The notes under the pieces: generated by a model
What the model saw: only the letters and a program-made list of their open reading frames with translations
Told to the model about the DNA's origin: nothing
The model's database searches: none
Shown here: positions 11,101 through 19,294 of the stretch, in pieces
How the letters are laid out: each line of letters begins with the position of its first letter
Numbering within the stretch: position 1 is the first letter of the stretch
NCBI GenBank assembly: GCA_903850885.1
Contig: CAINMU010000001.1
Coordinates: 1 to 64,000 of the forward strand
From: an uncultured Opitutia bacterium
GTDB lineage: Bacteria; Verrucomicrobiota; Verrucomicrobiia; Opitutales; UBA953
Direction of reading: 5' to 3'
DNA: 64,000 nt
Program-made: the position numbers and the translations under genes

Positions 11101-11325
11101 ACCTTCTTCACCCCCCTTAAGCATACCGTCGCGCGAATCAAGAATCAGGCCGCCTTTAGAGGAATTTTTCGCCAACGAATGGCATTCGTAACAGTGCTCG
11201 CTTAAGATTGGTCGGATGTTCTTTTCAAAGAACTCTAAGCCCTCCTTGGAGGGCTCGTCCGCGCCATGGACCGCTGCACCCGAGAGCAAAGCGAGGATTA
11301 CGGATTGGCGAAGCAGCTTGGACAT
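8191..11325 (-). CDS. PSCyt1/DUF1549/DUF1553 domain protein, tandem copy 3
   Basis: 1044 aa; signal peptide; CYECHSLAK and CSRCHDHKFDPIP; GERWARHWLDTARYSDT; C-terminal SNEFVYIN. Confidence 0.92.
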   Translation of the reverse strand: MSKLLRQSVILALLSGAAVHGADEPSKEGLEFFEKNIRPILSEHCYECHSLAKNSSKGGLILDSRDGMLKGGEEGPAVVPGNLDKSLMVRAIRYTDPEFAMPPKKKGGKIDDSKIALLEEWVKMGAPAPAGAGNKLTGLTDKAKQHWAFQSIKNPALPVVKNKGWVKNPIDQFVLAKLEAEGLQPNPIADSEALLRRIFYDLVGLPPTSEQVEIFVKAYDAAKALDVTATTRGAPATNADAILAKQVDFLLASPHYGERWARHWLDTARYSDTRGLQVDQGESLFTDYRYAYAWTYRDYVIDAFNSDKPYSDFIVEQLAADKIPGINQEDPRLAALGFITVGKRFEEPNDTIDERIDTTTKAFLGLTVACSRCHDHKFDPIPAVDYYSIHGIFASTKEPLQKPVIGATPKTAVARADFQKRLNQLQEEQVAGFFKYMKEVRARYEKEMAGRLMMGTVKRASSEAGAYADKYKIFLVTNDDFAPMRIQKDSPITGPFAKVAAVPIVYFAERAPAALAEALADTEHPVNPIIAAALRNLKPKTLDDVAVVYQKVYNDNKAAIYAYLDLIAKSGQDGKSASPAVAQLAGYPWAVPTHDEIFDNEEMIALFNSRKFCAEWQNRPIYGGQQNTAPIDYFRHAKINELRLSHPGVPGEAMAVQDSEDPKDSSVFIRGDKHKLGAVAPRRFLEALSGSAERKPYVDGSGRMEFAQSIISKDNPIASRVAVNRFWMKHFGEGFVTTADDFGNMSLPPSHPELLDYLASDFMQNGWSVKRLHRMIVLSATYCQDSNPSANPLVAKKSAVDPLKIDAPNRLLWHGTLRRLDFESIRDSMILLTGKLNPTVGGQPANITDEPFSYRRSLYGYVDRHRLSDTLSQFDYADPDAANSRRNSTIIPQQALFFMNNALAIEASRAVAARKDVLNAPSEDQRVAAMFRAIFQRRPSSNEIRMANEFLAKAKGAIIAGQRASTAKGTSAVKTGKPAAKASTVGKAVVADAPMMMATTGDAGRGGAEGVLQNVGEMVSRNPLTPLELLAHSLLLSNEFVYIN

Positions 11326-11428
11326 GGGGAAGTAGATCGACTTAGGGTTGTGTCGGGGGGAAGAACTTTGAAGATTAATAAAGTAGGTCTTCCCTCTTAA
11401 TAATCAAGAGCCTCTTACCCGCCCCACG

Positions 11429-12544
11429 ATGCGCATCCTCCTCGCCAGCGACAAATTTAAAGGCTCCCTGTCGGCAGAAGTTGTGGCAAAAAGCCTCCAA
11501 AATGGTCTTTTAAGCCTGTTTCCTCAGGCTAATTTCGATTTCTGCCCCATCGCCGACGGTGGCGAAGGCACGACGGCTGCCGTCGTTAAATCCGTCCAAG
11601 GAGAATGGAAGACAACCCAAGTGACCGATGCCCAGGGCCGACCAAAGGCTATACGCTACGGTTTCATCAAAGCCACCCACCAAGCCGTCATGGAAATGAG
11701 TGCCGCCAGCGGACTCGACGGGGTCCGAGATTTAAAGCTAAACCCTCAAAGTGCCAGCACCCGCGGGACAGGCGAAATGATGCTCCGGGCCAAAGATGAA
11801 GGCGCCCGCTCCATCCTCATCGGTATCGGCGGGAGCGCGACTAATGACGGCGGCCTCGGCTTGGCCTTAGCGCTGGGCTACCAGTTTGAAAGCCGAGGGA
11901 AGCCATTCTTCCCCACCCTAGAGACGTTACTCGAAGTCGATCGATTGCTTCCCCCTGCGATCGCATGGACGACCGAAGTCCTCGTCGCCTGCGATGTGGA
12001 AAATCCGCTCCTTGGGCCGACCGGGGCGACCCGGGTATACGGCCCGCAAAAAGGCGTGACAGATTTCATCTGGTTTGAAGAACGCCTTACGCACCTTGCG
12101 AACCTCGTCCAAAAAAACCTGGGCAAGGATTTGCGAAACATCCCGGGTGCCGGTGCCGCTGGCGGATTAGGTTTTGGCCTGATGGCTTTTACGAACGGGA
12201 AGCTGACCAGCGGATTCGACTTGGTGGCGAAGCAGGTTGGCCTCGCCGAAAGAATCCGACAGGCGGACTTGGTCATCACCGGTGAAGGTCGCCTTGATGG
12301 GCAAAGCCTGCAAGGCAAAGGCCCAGTAGGGGTGGCCAAACTAGCCCGCCTGCTTGGCAAAAAAGTCGTAGGCGTAGCTGGTAGCATCGAAACCTCTGCC
12401 GAACTCCACTCGCAGTTTGATTTGCTGATCGGCATCAAGCCCGACGCCATGCCGCTCGAAGAAGCCATGCGACGGACGTCCGAGCTGATCAACCGGGCGA
12501 TACAGGATCACCGAACCGCACTCACCAGATTGATCAACGCCTAG
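11429..12544 (+). CDS. glycerate kinase
   Basis: 371 aa; MRILLASDKFKGSLSA N-terminus, ADGGEGT, GIGGSATNDGG and ITGEGRLDGQSLQGKGP motifs of the GarK/GlxK family. Confidence 0.93.
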   Translation: MRILLASDKFKGSLSAEVVAKSLQNGLLSLFPQANFDFCPIADGGEGTTAAVVKSVQGEWKTTQVTDAQGRPKAIRYGFIKATHQAVMEMSAASGLDGVRDLKLNPQSASTRGTGEMMLRAKDEGARSILIGIGGSATNDGGLGLALALGYQFESRGKPFFPTLETLLEVDRLLPPAIAWTTEVLVACDVENPLLGPTGATRVYGPQKGVTDFIWFEERLTHLANLVQKNLGKDLRNIPGAGAAGGLGFGLMAFTNGKLTSGFDLVAKQVGLAERIRQADLVITGEGRLDGQSLQGKGPVGVAKLARLLGKKVVGVAGSIETSAELHSQFDLLIGIKPDAMPLEEAMRRTSELINRAIQDHRTALTRLINA

Positions 12545-14004
12545 GCAAAGATGGAAGTAATGGCTTTCCCCTTACCGTCGATTGTGGCGTAAAACGGCCG
12601 TCCCTCGATATCGTAAGCCGTCTTGGGACTGATGCCCATCAGCGTGAAAATCGTGGCGTGCAGATCTTCAATCGGAACGGGATCCTTGATTGCGACCAAA
12701 GGACGCTCGTCCGCCGTCGCGCCGTAGACGTGACCGCGTTTTACCCCACCCCCAAACATCACGACGCTCGTCCCGCCGGTAAAGTGACGGTGTAAGCCAT
12801 AATGATCCGGGCTTTCCATCGTGGTTCCTTTATTGAAAGACTGATCTTTGGCTTTCGATCCGGGCTTACCTTCGATCATCGCATCGCGGCTGAACTCGCT
12901 GGCGATGACCACCAGCGTGCGATCAAGCAGGCCGCGTTTTTCAAGGTCGCGAATGAGTTGAGCCACCGGCCGGTCGATTTCCGCATGCATCTTCGCCACG
13001 GTTTCATGGCCCTTGCCGTGCGTATCCCACTGGAAGAAAGGCACGTATTCGGTCGTCACTTCGACGAAGCGGGCGCCATTTTCCACGAGGCGCCGGGCCA
13101 GCAAGCAACCACGCCCGAAGCGGCCGGTGTCATATTCGGCCTGCACCTCTTTGGTTTCCAATGAAATATCAAAAGCCATCCGTTCCTTGGCGCTTAACAA
13201 GCGGTAGGCATTGTCCATAGAACGCATCATCGACTCATATTGATGGTCGCTCATGACGTCACGGTTGGGACTGGCATCGGCGAGACGGCGGAACTCTTTG
13301 TCCCGGTTAACGAAGCGCGAGGGATCCATGCCCTTCGGTGCGCGTACGGCCGCGGCGGCTTCTTCGGGGTAAGGCAAATTCATCGGGCCGAACTCGCCGC
13401 CGAAAAACCCTGCCGACGTGAAAGCCTTCAGCTCCTCGCTTTCGCCCACGCCCTCCAGGCGCTGGCCGATATTAATAAAAGCAGGCATCACGGGATTACG
13501 CGGCCCGAGCACGCGCGCCATCCACGCGCCGAGATGCGGGCAGGCCACGGTCTGCGGCGGCACGTAGCCAGTGTGCCAATGGAACTGGTGACGTGAATGC
13601 AAGATGCTCCCCAAGTCAGGCTGAATGGCCGAACGGATGAGCGTAGCCCGATCCATCACCGAAGCGATTTGCTCCATGCCCTCGCAGATCCGGATACCGT
13701 CGACGGCAGTCGGAATGGAAGGAAAGGTGCTCAGGACGCGCTTATACTCCAGGCCTTTTTCAAAAGGCACATAGCGCTTGGGATCAAAAGTTTCCGGCGC
13801 CGCCATGCCTCCGGCGAGCCAGATGAGGATGCACGCGTCCGCCTTCGCCGCCGGCTGGATGACCTTCAGGTCGGCTGCCAGCAACCGGGGCGCGTCCATC
13901 GATAAGGTGGCAAGGCCGGCCGCCGCGAGCATCTTGACAAATTCCCGGCGCGCCAACGACTCGGGCAACGACGGATCAAGGGGGAGGCCGTGAGAGGATG
14001 ACAT
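12541..14004 (-). CDS. DUF1501 family secreted protein
   Basis: 487 aa; Tat-like SLARREFVKMLAAAGLATLS; CILIWLAGGMAAPETFDPK; VVIASEFSRDAMIEGKPG...DHYGLHRHFTGG. Confidence 0.9.
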   Translation of the reverse strand: MSSSHGLPLDPSLPESLARREFVKMLAAAGLATLSMDAPRLLAADLKVIQPAAKADACILIWLAGGMAAPETFDPKRYVPFEKGLEYKRVLSTFPSIPTAVDGIRICEGMEQIASVMDRATLIRSAIQPDLGSILHSRHQFHWHTGYVPPQTVACPHLGAWMARVLGPRNPVMPAFINIGQRLEGVGESEELKAFTSAGFFGGEFGPMNLPYPEEAAAAVRAPKGMDPSRFVNRDKEFRRLADASPNRDVMSDHQYESMMRSMDNAYRLLSAKERMAFDISLETKEVQAEYDTGRFGRGCLLARRLVENGARFVEVTTEYVPFFQWDTHGKGHETVAKMHAEIDRPVAQLIRDLEKRGLLDRTLVVIASEFSRDAMIEGKPGSKAKDQSFNKGTTMESPDHYGLHRHFTGGTSVVMFGGGVKRGHVYGATADERPLVAIKDPVPIEDLHATIFTLMGISPKTAYDIEGRPFYATIDGKGKAITSIFA

Positions 14005-14007
14005 AAA

Positions 14008-16455
14008 TCAGCGGATGGTTTGGAATTCGGGTAGCATGAAAATCGCCCAAAGGAAGTCGGCCGTGCTGTGTTCGGTGGGCTGAGCCCCCAGCAATTCGAG
14101 CGCGACTTTCAGTTCGGCGGCGGATGGCGGACGACAAAGCGTCGAGAGGTAAAGCCAGCGAGCCAGTTCCTCCGAAGACTTCCACGGACGACGCAGCAGA
14201 CTGATGGCCCCACGCTCGAGCAAGGAGGTGAGCGCGGTGCCATTTGAAAGATCGATGGCTTCGAGCGTGCTGAGTTCCGTGGGTCGGGAGGAAACAATCT
14301 GCTCGCGATTCGGCCGACCTAAAGAACGCTGAAGCAAGTCAGATTTGACCAAGCTGGCCCGGGGCAGAAATCCTTCCGAGCTCGGCACTCCGGATATCAT
14401 CTGCGCCATCATCGCTTCAGCCTTTTTCCAAGGCGCAGCCTCGACCGGGACTTTCGCCACGGGCAACCAAGCGGCCTTGACAGGCATGGCACCCTTAGCG
14501 TTAGGCAAGGCGGCGGACCATTCCCAAGTCGCATCCGAACCGAAGGTAACCTCGTTCTTATTATTGCGCAGACGAAGGGCAACCTGACACCAGACCGCGG
14601 CAACATTCGGTCCCGTTCCGCCATTACGGCCAACAATGATGATTTGGTTTCTACCGAGTTTTAAAAATGGTGCGAGGTCGAGCAGTTGCGGAACAGCCCA
14701 ATTCTCGCCCTTCGCCAACGTCTTTCCATTGACCAAGATTTCGAAAGAATTGTCCGCCGTCACAACCACAAGCGCATGCTCCACTTCCCCGGCGATTGTG
14801 AAAGAATGCCGGAAGGAGCGAGCTTCACCCGCGGCGGGCGGACGCTGGGCAGTCACATCGTTCGACCAAATCGGCTGCGCCAAGAGGGGCCCAACCTTTG
14901 CCTCAGGCGCAGTTATTGGCTTGGTCGGCATCCGTTGGACGCCTGCATCGATCTTAAATGGAGTGGTGCCGGTCAAGCGCCAGGCCAAGTCGACGAATTG
15001 CTCCGCGGTCAGCCGCTTCCCGCGCGGGCCGCGGTAAAGATAATCCTTACCATCGACGTCACCCGATTGCACCTCAGCCTGGGATTGGTAAGCCCGGGAA
15101 GTCGCGATGAATTCGAGCGTGGCCTTTAAGTCATATTTCTGCGCGACAAAATGGTTGGCCAACACGTCAAGCAGGTCCTGGTTCCACGGCTCCGTCTGCA
15201 TCGCGTCAACGGGGTGGACGATACCGCGCCCCATCAGACGGTGCCAAAGGCGGTTCACCATGGTTCGCTGAAAACGGGCGTTGTCCGGCTGGGTCAGCAA
15301 GGTTGCCAGCTGGACCAAGCGCTCGCCACGCGGCTTGTTCGCATCAATTTGGCCGAGCTCCGGGAAAGGCCATCCCGCGCTGGCGGACTTTCCTGTCGGA
15401 ATATCGCAACGAACCAACTCCATCGGGTGGTCTGAATAGATGGCCGCCAAACCATAAGCGTCTTTCAGCTTCCAGCGGTCGATAAAACTATCATGGCATG
15501 AGGCGCACTTCATGTTGATACCGAGAAATACCTGCGAGACGCTTTGGGCGAACTGAAGTTCCGGGGCTTGCGCCACGCTCACTGCCCCGCGCCAGATGAT
15601 GCCCTTGGAAAACCCTTCGCTCGCGGCGGTCGGCGCAATGAGTTCGCGGACGAATTCATCGTAAGGCATGTTCTTTCGCAACGCGGCATAGAGCCACGGG
15701 GTGATCTGCTTACGGCCACCGTCGATATAGCCGGTCCCCGCATAATCATTACGCAATAAGTCGTTCCAAAAAACCATCCAGTGATCGGCGTAATCGATAT
15801 CCCGAGCTAACAGCGACCGGATGAGACGGGCGCGCTTATCGGGAGCCGGGTCGGCGACAAAGGCCTGAGTTTCGGCCACCGTGGGCAGAAGCCCGATAAA
15901 ATCTAAATGAGCCCGCCGGAGAAAAGTGGCATCATCGGCCAAAGGGGGCGTCGGTAATTTCTTGGACTGCAACCAAGCTTCCAGGACGCGGTCGATAGGG
16001 TGCTCATGGCCGCCGATGGCTGGCGGAACCATCGGATGGCGCGGCCTTAATGTCGGCTCAAAGGCGGGCTGCTTAAACGCAAAACCTTCGGTCCAGACTG
16101 CGCCTTGATCAACCCAAGTGCGCAATATTCCGACTTCAGCTGGCGTCAACGCGTCGCCCTTCGGCGGCATCCGGACATCCAGATCCTTGCTGAGGATAAA
16201 TTCGATGAGTTTGCTTTTGTCGGCATGACCCGGCACCACTGTCACGCCATCCTCGCCGCCCTCCAGCAAGGCCGTCCGCGTATTCATCGAGAAACTCCCC
16301 TTCTTCTTATCGCCTGCGTGACACTCGGTGCAATGCTTCCTCAGGATCGGAACGACCTCATGGGCGAAATCCACTTCGGCGGACAACGTCGTCAGGCCAG
16401 CAAAGCTTAAGCATACAGCCAACGGCAACCGGCGAATCACGGCATCAGGCAGCAC
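14008..16455 (-). CDS. PSCyt1/DUF1549/DUF1553 domain protein with an internal beta-sandwich-like insertion
   Basis: 815 aa; CTECHAGDKKKG and CASCHDSFIDRW heme motifs; LLPTVAETQAFVAD; MVNRLWHRLMGRGIVHPVD; insertion SFRHSFTIAGEVEHALVVVTADNSFEILVNGKTLAKGENW... Confidence 0.9.
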   Translation of the reverse strand: MLPDAVIRRLPLAVCLSFAGLTTLSAEVDFAHEVVPILRKHCTECHAGDKKKGSFSMNTRTALLEGGEDGVTVVPGHADKSKLIEFILSKDLDVRMPPKGDALTPAEVGILRTWVDQGAVWTEGFAFKQPAFEPTLRPRHPMVPPAIGGHEHPIDRVLEAWLQSKKLPTPPLADDATFLRRAHLDFIGLLPTVAETQAFVADPAPDKRARLIRSLLARDIDYADHWMVFWNDLLRNDYAGTGYIDGGRKQITPWLYAALRKNMPYDEFVRELIAPTAASEGFSKGIIWRGAVSVAQAPELQFAQSVSQVFLGINMKCASCHDSFIDRWKLKDAYGLAAIYSDHPMELVRCDIPTGKSASAGWPFPELGQIDANKPRGERLVQLATLLTQPDNARFQRTMVNRLWHRLMGRGIVHPVDAMQTEPWNQDLLDVLANHFVAQKYDLKATLEFIATSRAYQSQAEVQSGDVDGKDYLYRGPRGKRLTAEQFVDLAWRLTGTTPFKIDAGVQRMPTKPITAPEAKVGPLLAQPIWSNDVTAQRPPAAGEARSFRHSFTIAGEVEHALVVVTADNSFEILVNGKTLAKGENWAVPQLLDLAPFLKLGRNQIIIVGRNGGTGPNVAAVWCQVALRLRNNKNEVTFGSDATWEWSAALPNAKGAMPVKAAWLPVAKVPVEAAPWKKAEAMMAQMISGVPSSEGFLPRASLVKSDLLQRSLGRPNREQIVSSRPTELSTLEAIDLSNGTALTSLLERGAISLLRRPWKSSEELARWLYLSTLCRPPSAAELKVALELLGAQPTEHSTADFLWAIFMLPEFQTIR

Positions 16456-16461
16456 GACGAA

Positions 16462-17559
16462 TTAAGGAGTAAAAAGGATGCAGCAAGAAGAGCCTGTGAC
16501 GACCGACTGCTGCGTGTCGGTTAACTTACCCGTGGCCAGATCGACGCGGTAAGCGTTGACCGTCCCGGACTTCTGACCGGCGCAAACCAACCATCGGCCA
16601 TCCGGGCTGAGCCCGAAACCGCGTGGGGTGGCAGGCGTATTAAGCATATGCTGAATCAAGGCCAATTTACCGTCCGCACCGATGGCATAGACCGCCAACG
16701 AATCGTGTCCGCGATTGGAGACATACAGCGCCTTCGCATTGGGGAGGCAGAAGATCTCTGCAGTGGACGCACCCGTCGCCGAAGCTCCTTCGGGCAAGGT
16801 CGGTAAGGTCTGGATTTGCGTCAACCCGCCCGAAGTAGCATCCAACTTGAAGGCACTGACCGTAAGAGCCATTTCATTACAGCTATAAGCAAACCCGCCT
16901 TGCGGATGGAAAGCGAAGTGCCGAGGCCCGGCGCCCGGGGCTACCCGGCCAGACTTAGGGTCGTTCAAAGTTAGCAAGCCCTTCGCCGCATCTAAGCGAT
17001 AAATAAAAATGTCGTCCGTCCCCAAATCGGGCACATAGACAAAACGCCCGGCGGCATCGGCATAAATCCCGTGGGCATGCGGACCCGCTTGACGCTTCGC
17101 ATTCGGCCCAACGCCCACATGCTGATTAAAACTGGAGGCGGGCAGCAGGCTGCCGTCACCCTGCAAGGGCAGACAGGCTACCGAACCGGAGCCATAATTG
17201 GCGACCAGCAGATTTCGCCCTGTTGAATCGACGGAGAGGTGAGTGGCGCCTTTTCCTTGGCTGTCTTGGGCGTTGAGCAAGGTCGCGGCGCCTCCGGCAG
17301 TTAGGCGATAAGCGGCGACTCCTCCACCCGCGACCTCAGAGGTCGCATAAAGAGTCTTAGCATCTTTGCTGAGGGCCAAGTACGAAGCCCCCTTGGCATC
17401 AGCAATAACAACGGGGGCCGACAACTTTCCGGTTTCCGAATTAATGGTGCCACGTAGGATACCCTTCGCCTGCGGCCCCGAGGTGCCGACGTAATAAGTT
17501 AATTCGGCCGCATGGGACAGGGACACGATCGAACACAGGGCGATTAAGTTGAGGTTCAT
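16462..17559 (-). CDS. secreted lactonase family protein (6-phosphogluconolactonase-like beta-propeller)
   Basis: 365 aa; signal peptide; YYVGTSGPQAKGILRGTINSETGKLS, GPHAHGIYADAAGRFVYVPDLGTDDIFIYRLD, GAGPRHFAFHPQGGFAY. Confidence 0.88.
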   Translation of the reverse strand: MNLNLIALCSIVSLSHAAELTYYVGTSGPQAKGILRGTINSETGKLSAPVVIADAKGASYLALSKDAKTLYATSEVAGGGVAAYRLTAGGAATLLNAQDSQGKGATHLSVDSTGRNLLVANYGSGSVACLPLQGDGSLLPASSFNQHVGVGPNAKRQAGPHAHGIYADAAGRFVYVPDLGTDDIFIYRLDAAKGLLTLNDPKSGRVAPGAGPRHFAFHPQGGFAYSCNEMALTVSAFKLDATSGGLTQIQTLPTLPEGASATGASTAEIFCLPNAKALYVSNRGHDSLAVYAIGADGKLALIQHMLNTPATPRGFGLSPDGRWLVCAGQKSGTVNAYRVDLATGKLTDTQQSVVTGSSCCILFTP

Positions 17560-17601
17560 GGTGATGGGTTAGGTTTAGAGAATGGATTCTTCAAATGAAG
17601 A

Positions 17602-18930
17602 TTAACGGCCCGACCACCAGCCGTCCAAGAGCTTCTGAAGTTCGGCGGATTTAGCCGGCTGCGCGGCGGCGAGATCATGGAGCTCTCCCGCGTCCTGCTT
17701 GAGATTAAAAAGTCGCGGTGGTTCGGTGGCGTCATTGAGACCGCTGGAGACGATGAACTTCCAGTCTCCCGCGACCAGCCAGCGGTAGCGCAAGCTGGAA
17801 GCCGGATTGCCAATCTGGATGATGTTGTGGGTGGAATTTTGCCCGGCGACAAAGGGGCGGGCCCGCAAAGCCTCATCGTCGAGCAGATCAATCCCGTCGC
17901 CGTCCGCCGGAACCTTAGCACCCGCCAATTTCAACAAGGTCGGCATGATATCGACGGCGCTGACTGGATAGTCGAGCGAGACCGGCTTGATGTGCCCAGG
18001 CCAGCTCACCAGGAGTGGAGAACGGATGCCGCCATCGAAGGGCGACATTTTAGAGCGGTCAAAGTCCACCTTCGGTTTCTTCGGATCAGGAATCCATCCG
18101 TTATCAGAAATATAAACGATGATCGTGTCGTTCGTGAGACCCTCTTGCTCGAGGTGAGCCCGGACGGCGCCCACGGTTTCGTCAAACCATTCGATCATCG
18201 CCCAATAGCGGGCGGCCCATTCCGTCGGAGCCTTATCGCGATATTTCGCCAAAAGACGTTCCGGGGGGTTATGCGGATCATGCGGCATCATCGGCGCATA
18301 CCAGGCGAGAAAAGGTTTTCCGTCCTTCTTCGCCTTGGAAATAAAATCCGTCAACGGGGCGAGGGTCTTCCGGCCGATATCGAGCCCCTCATCCCCATGT
18401 CGACTGCCTTTCGTCATGCCTTCCGTGAAGCCTCCGTGGGTGTAGTCACCCATCCACCATTTACCGGTCTGCAGGCTGACGTAACCACGCTCGGCCAGGA
18501 GGCGGGGCAAATGGGGAGACTGCTCGAAGAGTTTTACTAATTGGGCCCGGCCCTCCGTAAAATCGGCGCTTTTTTGTTTACCACCAGCCGCCTTCTTGGC
18601 TCCCGGCACGGCCTTGACGGCGACGACGGGCGGATCATTACCCGTAACCCCATGGCGATGCACGTGGCGACCGGTCAGGATTGAGGCCAAGCTGGGCGAG
18701 CAAAGCGAGTTCGTGTCATAACCGTGTGGGAAAGTGCGACTTTCGGCGGCCAAACGGTCGATATTAGGCGTTTGGATGAACTTGGACCCCATGAAACCGT
18801 AATCGGTCCAGGCCTGGTCATCCGATATAATCATCAAGATATTCGGCGGCTTGGAGGCTGCGGCTGGCTCAGCCGCCCCTAGACTGGTGGCAAACAAGAA
18901 AGATAGGCAGCAAAGCAGACAGAGTCGCAT
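17602..18930 (-). CDS. sulfatase family protein with non-canonical signature CSPSL
   Basis: ORF 17602-19008; likely start MRLCLLCCLSFLFATSLGAAE. PPNILMIISDDQAWTDYGFMGSKFIQTPNIDRLAAES, NSLCSPSLASILTGRHVHRHGVTG, YISDNGW, DGGIRSPLLVSWPGHIKP. Confidence 0.88.
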   Translation of the reverse strand: MRLCLLCCLSFLFATSLGAAEPAAASKPPNILMIISDDQAWTDYGFMGSKFIQTPNIDRLAAESRTFPHGYDTNSLCSPSLASILTGRHVHRHGVTGNDPPVVAVKAVPGAKKAAGGKQKSADFTEGRAQLVKLFEQSPHLPRLLAERGYVSLQTGKWWMGDYTHGGFTEGMTKGSRHGDEGLDIGRKTLAPLTDFISKAKKDGKPFLAWYAPMMPHDPHNPPERLLAKYRDKAPTEWAARYWAMIEWFDETVGAVRAHLEQEGLTNDTIIVYISDNGWIPDPKKPKVDFDRSKMSPFDGGIRSPLLVSWPGHIKPVSLDYPVSAVDIMPTLLKLAGAKVPADGDGIDLLDDEALRARPFVAGQNSTHNIIQIGNPASSLRYRWLVAGDWKFIVSSGLNDATEPPRLFNLKQDAGELHDLAAAQPAKSAELQKLLDGWWSGR

Positions 18931-19294
18931 GGGGGTAAGACCAGCAAAACCTCCGAACGTTCCTGCCACAACCATCAAACCCCCGATTATCCTCTTATTT
19001 TCAATCAATTAGCCAAAAGCCTCGGCCCCGCTAACCCCCCTTTCGCAGCCGGCGGATTCCTAAAGAAGTTTATCTATAATTTTAATAGAAATCTTCGCGC
19101 AGGTCTTTGACAACCGGACCGTCGTGGGTAGACTGAGCGCTGACCGGAAAGAACGCACGCCCACGGGGGCCTCCGCGACCGGGGCGACTTAATAAATCTA
19201 CGCATTCAATTTACTTAACTGTCAGCGAGTTGCGGAAAGCCGTGACTCAAAACCGTCTTTTTGAGCCTATATATAGAGGCCTCTAATATTTTTT

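Noticed and set aside
10054-11205. 383-aa plus-strand ORF
   Set aside because: Antisense to DUF1553 copy 3; similar shadow ORFs appear opposite copies 1 and 2, consistent with codon-bias artefact.
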